Source: Henningerozyma blattae CBS 6284 (lineage: Eukaryota > Ascomycota > Saccharomycetes > Saccharomycetales > Saccharomycetaceae). Taken from it: 64,000 nucleotides of DNA. Made by a program: the position numbers and the translations under genes. The stretch spans positions 744,001-808,000 of the forward strand of contig NC_020187.1 of assembly GCF_000315915.1 (NCBI RefSeq). The letters are read 5' to 3'. Of this stretch, positions 57,260 to 64,000 are shown one piece after another. The stretch's first letter is position 1; each line of letters starts with the position of its first letter. The notes below the pieces were generated by a model. The model searched no databases and was not told the DNA's origin. It saw only the letters and a list, made by a program, of their open reading frames with translations.

Positions 57260-59083
57260 TTAATCATATTTAATTGCATATCTATCAGGGTTACTAGGCT
57301 TTGAGGCAATACGTTTGACTTCTTTTTCTTCACCGTAATATGTCTTGGCTCTGGCAAACCCTAATAAGAAATTTGTACTAAAACACCAAATGATTAAACT
57401 AATGAAAATAACGAATAATGCCTTCCAACCAATAGGTTCAATGAATGAATTAATGATATCACCAAATAATCTTGCGCTTAAAGTTGATCTGGCCCTAAAG
57501 AAAATATCATTGTTTCTTCCCATACATATACTCCATTCTTTACATTTTTCAGTTAATGCAGGTAACTTTGAAGCATTTATGTCACAAAGATTTGTCAAAT
57601 ATTGGACTTTACAATTAGTTGATTCATATTCTAATTGTAATTTGGTATGTTCCCAGGTAGATGACATATCAACTTTAATTGCTCTTAAAAATGACAATAA
57701 AAATGAAAATATTGATAATAAAGTAATTGAATTTAAACACCATTGCAAATAAGTAGCAATTGCATATGAATTTTTGGAATTTGGTTTAGAATTTCTTGAC
57801 CATGGAAATGGTAGAATGTACTTCCTAGTGATAGTACCATTAGGATCAGAATCAATATTATATTGATCGTAATTATGACTATTTGGTAAATTAAACATAT
57901 CATTTGGATGAACATTCCCATAATATGAATCAGCATTATTATTAGTATAAGGCCAATTATTAAAATTATAATAATTATTGACGGAAATTTGCAATGGTTC
58001 TTTATTTAATCTATTCCTTATCTCATTTTCAAAACCATTTAAATTATTAAAATTATTTTTAGAATATGGATAATTATTTTTATTATCATCCTTTGGATAA
58101 GTGTATCTTTGCTCTCTCTGTGAGAGAGAACGTGGGGATAATGAATTTAAAGTTGGCAAATTTTGGAAGGAAATGGAAGGCTTTTCTATATTTGAATTAG
58201 TTCTTGCTGAATCTTTCAATATACTCTCATTGTCTGATTTCAAATCACTAGATCTACTATCACTTGATGCATCGATAATAATATTTCCATCTGGTTCAAT
58301 ATTTTCTTTGAAAGAATCATTTTCTGAGTTATGTATTTTGGTATTAGTAGCAGTAGTGGAGGACTCAGATGAAGTTTGATTTATATTTGTATCCAATAAT
58401 GGCTTTTCTTGAAGTTGAGTTTGGTTATCACCAGGCTCAAGCTTAGGCTTATTTATACTGACACTATTGTGTCTTGTGGCAGCAGCAATACCCGAGCTGA
58501 GTTGGTGAAAATAAAGCGTGAATAACACCTTTCCCACGAAATTGATTATCTCTTTTTCATCTTTAGAATTCTCTAGAGGACCTAAATCGTGAAGTGGCTC
58601 CTCTTCAAGTTCAAGATCATCACAACTCAGTTCATCTTTGTCATGTATCTCTTTAGTTATTGTAGTGTTATTCTTAATCGGAGGATCTATTTCTCCAACA
58701 GATTTGCTTTCCATTAAATCTGAATCAATTGCTACACCTGTACGATTCATAAGGTTCAAATCATCATCCACATCTATGTCCATATCCGAGTCTAGATCAA
58801 GGTTACCTAAATCCATTGGTTTTATATCTATAAAATTCTCGTTTAATCCTGTATTATTATCAACATTAAAAGAAGTATTAACATACCCTTGTTTCAAAGG
58901 GTTTAAATTGGATGATATATATTGGTTTTGATCATTACTATAGGTATATCCTTCATTCCCATCATGACTTCTAAATCTTTGGCTAGTCATACGATAATCA
59001 TCAGATATAGTTAATGATGATAACCCAGAGAGTTCATTTTGATCGGTATTATCATTTAATGACATTTGACTAAAGAGTTCCAT
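57260..59083 (-). CDS. BRL1: Nuclear envelope membrane protein Brl1
   Basis: Inner nuclear membrane / ER protein that cooperates with Brr6 and Apq12 in nuclear pore complex assembly and lipid homeostasis. 607 residues versus 471 in S. cerevisiae; the excess is in a disordered, Asn/Ser/Asp-rich N-terminus. The conserved C-terminal core (about 425-590) has a first membrane span near SITLLSIFSFLLSFL. A lumenal segment with four cysteines follows (CKVQ, LCDI, KCKE, SICMG), then an amphipathic stretch DIIN SFIEPIGWK and a second span ALFVIFISLIIWCF. The four-Cys pattern is the Brl1/Brr6 signature. BRL1 rather than BRR6 is supported by adjacency to PUT2. Confidence 0.9.
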   Translation of the reverse strand: MELFSQMSLNDNTDQNELSGLSSLTISDDYRMTSQRFRSHDGNEGYTYSNDQNQYISSNLNPLKQGYVNTSFNVDNNTGLNENFIDIKPMDLGNLDLDSDMDIDVDDDLNLMNRTGVAIDSDLMESKSVGEIDPPIKNNTTITKEIHDKDELSCDDLELEEEPLHDLGPLENSKDEKEIINFVGKVLFTLYFHQLSSGIAAATRHNSVSINKPKLEPGDNQTQLQEKPLLDTNINQTSSESSTTATNTKIHNSENDSFKENIEPDGNIIIDASSDSRSSDLKSDNESILKDSARTNSNIEKPSISFQNLPTLNSLSPRSLSQREQRYTYPKDDNKNNYPYSKNNFNNLNGFENEIRNRLNKEPLQISVNNYYNFNNWPYTNNNADSYYGNVHPNDMFNLPNSHNYDQYNIDSDPNGTITRKYILPFPWSRNSKPNSKNSYAIATYLQWCLNSITLLSIFSFLLSFLRAIKVDMSSTWEHTKLQLEYESTNCKVQYLTNLCDINASKLPALTEKCKEWSICMGRNNDIFFRARSTLSARLFGDIINSFIEPIGWKALFVIFISLIIWCFSTNFLLGFARAKTYYGEEKEVKRIASKPSNPDRYAIKYD

Positions 59084-59653
59084 ATCTGACTTCCACTATA
59101 ATCTGTTATATGATATTATTTTTTCTTTATTTTTTTTTAAATTCTTTATTTTCTGATCTGTACTTCAAGTTTTTTAAGCAACTATTGCTCAAAAAAAAAA
59201 TCTTAAAATACAAAATGTTGTTATATATTAGTAAAACTTTACTTTAGCAAAGTTTATTACCTCTGAAAATCTAGTGCATGAAATATATATTGAACATGAA
59301 AAATATACATCACTGTTAAACATCGAGCATTTTTTTTTTCCTTCTATATTTTCATTTTGGTTTTGTAGTTAACCGAATCCGAGAATCTTGACAGGCAAAT
59401 TTAATAATTAATTAGCGGCTAAAATTATTATTATGGAATGTTTCAAGAGTATTACTATTTAATAAATAAAACTAAGATTATCAGTTATATAGTAGAATTG
59501 AAAGATTAACAATAAACATAAACTTACATCCATCATAACTGTCGTTAATTTATATGTATATATATATGCAGCAAAATAAAATAAACACAAGCTAAATAAA
59601 TTATTGATTTATATTGTAACTCAATTTCTATAAAATATCCAAAATTAAACAGC
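59084..59653. other. Intergenic between HDA2 and BRL1
   Basis: AT-rich promoter of BRL1. No gene or RNA recognised; DPL1 expected nearby is absent. Confidence 0.5.
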
Positions 59654-61771
59654 TTAAGTGTAGGAAGGGGTATTTGATCTTGTTGACCGATGTCTTACTC
59701 TCTTGATTGGATTTCTACCATTCCCTAAGCTATTATTTGAGGAATTAAAATTTTTTGAACTATCGTTTAAGCCTTCATTAAATTTATAATGCTTTTCCAT
59801 TATTGAAGCATAATCATTCATGAATTTCTCTTGTTCTTCTAATCTAAATATTTCATCTTTCAATCTCTGCTTTTCATTTTCTAAGGACATCAATTCAGTA
59901 GTACCTAATGGCCCCGATGATTCGTTTTTCAATATTGAATGTTTCTTTTGTACTTCTTTCAAAGTCGTAGCCAAATCTAAGGCATGTTTTGAAGTCAATT
60001 GATACTTAGATCGAAGTTCATCATTTGAAGTATTAATTTCTTGAACTTTATTATCTAATGACAATTTTTCATCTAATAATTTATTATTTTCTTTTGAATA
60101 TTGTGACATTAACATATTTAAAGCAGTGTAATCATTATCATCAATGGCTAATAATGATTCTAATTTATTAATATTATTTTTCAAAAAATTCAATTCTTGA
60201 TCTAGTTTGGAAGATTCGGAAGTAGCATGAGTTAATGATTTATTTGAATCATTTATTAATTTTTCTTGATCTTGTGTCTTCTTGAATAAAGTTCCTATAT
60301 TTTTTTTCAGTTCATCCAATTGGTCCTGTCTTTCAGTTTCTTTTAATCTTTTATATTCAATTTCCAATGACTTTTTAGACACTTCATTTTGAACATAATC
60401 CATTAATTCTATTGTCTTTTTGGTTAATTCTAATTGATATTCATTCATGTTTTTAATATCTTTTATATCGAATTTCAAATTTGAATCAGGATTAGTAGTT
60501 TGATGTAAATTTGATATCGAAGGTATTAAACATTCATTTAACAGTTCTATATTATCGTTCTGGAATCCAGTTGATAAATGGCATTCTGGTAAGATATATT
60601 CTTCTGCGGATTTTGATAATAGATTCTTGGTAAACTTTTTATAATCAATTGTATGTGTATCATTATTTTTAGTTTCAATAATATTTTTCCTGGCAGTTAA
60701 AAAATGACAAAGAGACGATAATATGTTACAGTAATCATCATCATTATTAATATTATTAGAATTTTTATTTGCAGCTTTATCAAGATGATTTTTAATAATA
60801 TAATGATCAGGAGAATCTTGTACTAGAAATTTAATAAATGGGATATCCTTTGAGCTTGACTTTGACTTATTAAATGAGTTTCTTGATGTCGTTATAGCAG
60901 GATGGTTAGAATCAATTAAAGGATCACAGCTGATAATGATATCTACATCATGCATCAACAAAAGATTTGGATTATTGTTTAAATGTCTTGTTGAAGTTAA
61001 AAAAATCCAATCTTCTTCATTTTGTTTAGAATTTTCTATTAATCTTTGTCTTTTCCTTCTCTTTGAATATTCATAATTATCTTTATGTGGATGTGAATGA
61101 CTATTTGTATTTGAGCTTGAGTCTGCCACCGGAGTTGAACTTTTAGAAGAATTTGAAGTAGACCTTGATATCGGTACATCATCTTCATTGTTTGTACTAT
61201 TTTGATTCATATGAGAAAGTGACCCTTTATTTTCATTTTGAATATATACATGCTTTTCATCATATAGAGAAGTACCAACAAACCTTTTCAGTTTAATTGG
61301 TTTCCCCAAGAGAAACCCTTCAAGGATATCTACTTCTCTAATATTATGCGATATTAAGGCAATTTTCAATGGGGAGGCACAAGGTGATGTTTTGGGATAG
61401 GAAGATCGATCACGTAGAATGATACTATGAATGAAATCACTCAAGTTTTGTAACTTATCACTTGTACTAAATAATCGTTCACTAGGTTCCATTAATAAAA
61501 CTTGTCTTGGCATATAGTGATGTACCAGCAAACAAGGATGATTCCCAATTGCTCTAATGGCATCATCCAAGATATAAGTCATCTGTCTTGTGGAGACGTT
61601 TGGGAATACATCAGAGTTAGACGATGCTTCGAGCATAGAATTAGAAACCCATTTAGCAATTTCTTCTGAAAGGGACTTGGCATGGAGAGACACCAGAATC
61701 TCAACTAGGTCCTTTTGAAAAGTTGTCATTCCAACAGGAATAGTATAATTTCTATGCTTTCGTTTCATCAT
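59654..61771 (-). CDS. HDA2: HDA1 histone deacetylase complex subunit Hda2
   Basis: Subunit of the Hda1-Hda2-Hda3 class II deacetylase complex. 705 residues (S. cerevisiae 674). The N-terminal half has the helicase-like fold shared by Hda2 and Hda3: YTIPVGMTTFQKDLVEILVS at residues 9-28, HYMPRQVLLMEPSERLFSTS near 85, KIALISHNIREVDILEGFLL near 135, and LLLMHDVDIIISCDPL near 270. The C-terminal half (about 430-660) is a long coiled coil with heptads such as LEIEYKRLKETERQDQLDEL, needed for assembly with the partner subunit. Hda2 rather than Hda3 is favoured by the chromosome IV-like neighbours (SSD1). Confidence 0.87.
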   Translation of the reverse strand: MMKRKHRNYTIPVGMTTFQKDLVEILVSLHAKSLSEEIAKWVSNSMLEASSNSDVFPNVSTRQMTYILDDAIRAIGNHPCLLVHHYMPRQVLLMEPSERLFSTSDKLQNLSDFIHSIILRDRSSYPKTSPCASPLKIALISHNIREVDILEGFLLGKPIKLKRFVGTSLYDEKHVYIQNENKGSLSHMNQNSTNNEDDVPISRSTSNSSKSSTPVADSSSNTNSHSHPHKDNYEYSKRRKRQRLIENSKQNEEDWIFLTSTRHLNNNPNLLLMHDVDIIISCDPLIDSNHPAITTSRNSFNKSKSSSKDIPFIKFLVQDSPDHYIIKNHLDKAANKNSNNINNDDDYCNILSSLCHFLTARKNIIETKNNDTHTIDYKKFTKNLLSKSAEEYILPECHLSTGFQNDNIELLNECLIPSISNLHQTTNPDSNLKFDIKDIKNMNEYQLELTKKTIELMDYVQNEVSKKSLEIEYKRLKETERQDQLDELKKNIGTLFKKTQDQEKLINDSNKSLTHATSESSKLDQELNFLKNNINKLESLLAIDDNDYTALNMLMSQYSKENNKLLDEKLSLDNKVQEINTSNDELRSKYQLTSKHALDLATTLKEVQKKHSILKNESSGPLGTTELMSLENEKQRLKDEIFRLEEQEKFMNDYASIMEKHYKFNEGLNDSSKNFNSSNNSLGNGRNPIKRVRHRSTRSNTPSYT

Positions 61772-62177
61772 TATTCTTTAATTCAAATTATCTTTTCCCT
61801 ACTTCAGTTTAATCACCTGCTCCACGGGTTTGTTAAATTGTTCCTACTGTCCTTTTATTAATACAATGGTCTAGTATTCTAGATCTAAATCTAGTTCCTT
61901 TTCTATCTTATAAACTTTAGTCTATTTCCTGTTTCTTTCAAAGATTGCAGTTCTTGCTTTGTTGGCTTAGAAAGAGATTGACAGGGTCTCTCTTACCTAG
62001 GCCGAAAGCGTTGAAATTTCGTAAGCATCAAAAAATCGCGTCTATAATATTATATATTATTATATATTATGCTATTATCATTAAGTTGTTGAAAAGTGGG
62101 TATAATTTTGTATGCATCAGTTACTTAATATAGAGAGATATCAATGTTATGTAAGGATTTTAAAGAAGAATGACTTT
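61772..62177. other. Intergenic between NEL1 and HDA2
   Basis: AT-rich promoter of HDA2. Nothing recognised. Confidence 0.5.
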
Positions 62178-64000
62178 TTACTTATGAACATGCTGTGTGA
62201 ATTTTTCAAAAGGTAGGTCTTGGGTTCCCAATTCAACACTTTCTTCTTCAGTTAATGGAATTAATTTGGACTTGAAGAACCGATCTTGTGATTTACCTAC
62301 CATTGTGTAGATGAATCGTGGCTTAGGGTACCTTTCTACACTTTTAATGATTGTCATAGCCATATCTTTGGCCTTTACTGTATCGTCAGTCTCTTCTGTG
62401 TATCGTACCATGATAAACACACCTCCATCGACAAAGAGAGAATGAGAATCTGTTGCAAATCTAGCATCCAATGGTATTAAATCTGTCTTACCCTTGATAG
62501 ATTTATCATTGGGGAATTTGATCATCAATGGGTTACATGTGAAAAGACAATTGCTTGTACTAGAATTATATAAATAGTGCGCTAACAAGATGTGCTCATC
62601 AGGCGAAGTATTTCTCTTAAGTAAGATCGTAGATCGTTGCAATTGATAAAATAATTTCAAATCTCGATCTGATAATGTGGGTAAGTTTTTCTCGTACATA
62701 TCAATTTCAGCAGCGAGATATTCACTCATTGTAGATGTATCATAAATAGTCTTTAATAAAATTTGTTGTGCAAATTTCTTCAATAAGAATGGAATTTCGA
62801 TTTCTATATGGAATCCGTTTTTCCATGGTTGTATTAATTTAAATGGAATTGTCACGATTTTGATATAGCTTTGATCATCCTTATAATAATGCAATTGGAA
62901 TTGGATTGTCTGTAGTGTGCCCGAATGAACTTCAAACTCACACGGAATTACAAAATTTTTTGGATTCAATACTAGTGGTTTATTAAATTTCCATTTCATT
63001 TCATTAATTCTTTCATTCTTTGTCTTGGTAGGTTGGAATTTAATATCAGCTATCAAATTATTTTTGAAAACAATTCCAGAAGTTGATAATATTTTTAAAG
63101 ATGCTAATTCTAATGCAAATTCATTCCTTAATTTTATATAATTTCTCCAAGACTCAGTAAATTTTTCATCATTAAATGAATCAAATTGAGTTATTGACAT
63201 GGAAGAAGTTAATAATGATTTCCATTCTAACAAACCAGTTTGATCTAATGAAGAGATAAAAAAATCAAAACAAATGTTGTCTAAACAATATGCATTAAAT
63301 TCTTCGTAAAACGTAGTAGTTTTGATAAAATATTTGTCCCTTCCTGAATCCAATTGATCATGACTTCTAATTGGCTTCTTTATATCAGTAGAAGCAACCT
63401 TTCCTGGTCCTATAGTACATGGACCTGACAAGAAAGACATGATATGAGTATTACAATTTTTATGTGGCGATAGTACACTAGCTAAAAATAGTGCTAATCC
63501 AGTAGCTCGTTTAGGTCTTTTCTTTGCCCTCGCTGTTTCCTTTTTAGCAAATGGTTTCAAAGTTTTTATCTTTCTTGTAAAAGTAATTTTAGAATCAAAC
63601 CAAGCTGCCCCAACAGTAATATGCTTTAGGAAAAATTCATCATCTAAATTTTTGACAGCTTTTTCAATCTTACTTTGTTCAATGGAAAAAGGCACTGTCT
63701 TTCCACTTGAAAGATTTATTACAACATTTCCCTTTGGCTCTATAGTAATCAAAGCATATTTCCCTTCTGGTAAAGCCTCAGGATTATTTAAAACTAATTT
63801 CAATGTCTCCAATTCAATTTCATTGGTAAGACAATCAATGACAAAGATTGATCTTTTCTCCCTAATATGTGTACTATTAGTTTTTGATCTAGAAACAAGC
63901 TCTGCTGTATACGAATTTGGTAAGTTTAAATCCTGTAATTTAGCTTCTGTTCCAATAGAGTTCTTGGATTGACAAAACTCACAAACCCAGTTATATTGAT
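62178..64000 (-). CDS. NEL1: Sec23-like Sar1 GTPase-activating protein, 5' end missing
   Basis: Cytosolic paralog of the COPII subunit Sec23, shown in S. cerevisiae (YHR035W) to act as a GAP for Sar1 without being a COPII coat component. The frame is open to the right edge: about 606 residues are visible of roughly 630-670, and the start codon lies outside. A TTG at 63812 is not a likely start, since coding similarity continues upstream. Visible upstream is the second half of the Sec23 zinc finger (NWVCEFCQSKN). Then come SIFVIDC, LFLASVLSPH, MSFLSGPCTIGPGKVAS, KKPIRSHDQL and a gelsolin-like C-terminus with DGGVFIMVRY and KPRFIYTMVGKSQDRFF. Divergence from Sec23 is marked, as in S. cerevisiae Nel1. 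Next to BRL1 as in S. cerevisiae. Confidence 0.88.
   Translation of the reverse strand, partial: QYNWVCEFCQSKNSIGTEAKLQDLNLPNSYTAELVSRSKTNSTHIREKRSIFVIDCLTNEIELETLKLVLNNPEALPEGKYALITIEPKGNVVINLSSGKTVPFSIEQSKIEKAVKNLDDEFFLKHITVGAAWFDSKITFTRKIKTLKPFAKKETARAKKRPKRATGLALFLASVLSPHKNCNTHIMSFLSGPCTIGPGKVASTDIKKPIRSHDQLDSGRDKYFIKTTTFYEEFNAYCLDNICFDFFISSLDQTGLLEWKSLLTSSMSITQFDSFNDEKFTESWRNYIKLRNEFALELASLKILSTSGIVFKNNLIADIKFQPTKTKNERINEMKWKFNKPLVLNPKNFVIPCEFEVHSGTLQTIQFQLHYYKDDQSYIKIVTIPFKLIQPWKNGFHIEIEIPFLLKKFAQQILLKTIYDTSTMSEYLAAEIDMYEKNLPTLSDRDLKLFYQLQRSTILLKRNTSPDEHILLAHYLYNSSTSNCLFTCNPLMIKFPNDKSIKGKTDLIPLDARFATDSHSLFVDGGVFIMVRYTEETDDTVKAKDMAMTIIKSVERYPKPRFIYTMVGKSQDRFFKSKLIPLTEEESVELGTQDLPFEKFTQHVHK

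Overview
This is a nuclear chromosome segment from a budding yeast of the family Saccharomycetaceae. It is AT-rich and nearly intron-free. Almost every gene has an obvious Saccharomyces cerevisiae counterpart, the introns carry GTATGT/TACTAAC-type signals, and tRNA genes are flanked by solo Ty-type LTRs. Gene order interleaves two S. cerevisiae chromosomal tracks: a chromosome IV set (RNH202, GCN2, DPP1, NSE3, RTT103, SSD1, HDA2) and a chromosome VIII set (NEL1, BRL1, PUT2, MSC7, SRB2, NCP1, DOG, SMF2, COX6). Several genes expected in the ancestral order (for example ZIP1, DPL1, RRF1, BCD1) are absent. That fits a post-whole-genome-duplication yeast that lost duplicates independently of S. cerevisiae. 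Species cannot be named from the sequence alone.

Left part (1-11 kb): the 5' part of CCT8 runs off the left edge. A gene-poor, transposon-scarred stretch follows with tRNA-Met, a Dal5-family permease, the COMPASS subunit gene BRE2, an intron-containing tRNA-Trp and tRNA-Arg. I recognise three LTR groups here by repeated sequence, TG..CA-like ends and, for two copies, exact 5-bp target duplications.

Middle (11-32 kb): COX6, RRM3, an SLT2/KDX1-type MAP kinase with a degenerate glycine loop, RPN1 with a PACE element, RPS27 with an intron right after its ATG, RSM22, a second tRNA-Trp identical to the first but inverted, and GCN2.

Right part (32-64 kb): DPP1, NSE3, NCP1, a DOG-type phosphatase, RNH202, SMF2, a tRNA-Ala/tRNA-Gly pair only 4 nt apart, SRB2 (first exon reconstructed here), RTT103, MSC7, SSD1, PUT2, BRL1, HDA2 and NEL1, which is cut by the right edge. 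The protein genes are mostly housekeeping functions in chromatin, proteasome, stress signalling, respiration, lipid and metal metabolism. They are not an operon-like system. I found no convincing novel multi-gene system. The most unusual signals are the probable dicistronic tRNA pair, the kinase with three Gly-to-Ser changes, the LTR insertion whose empty site survives at a paralogous tRNA, and several strong palindromes in promoters.
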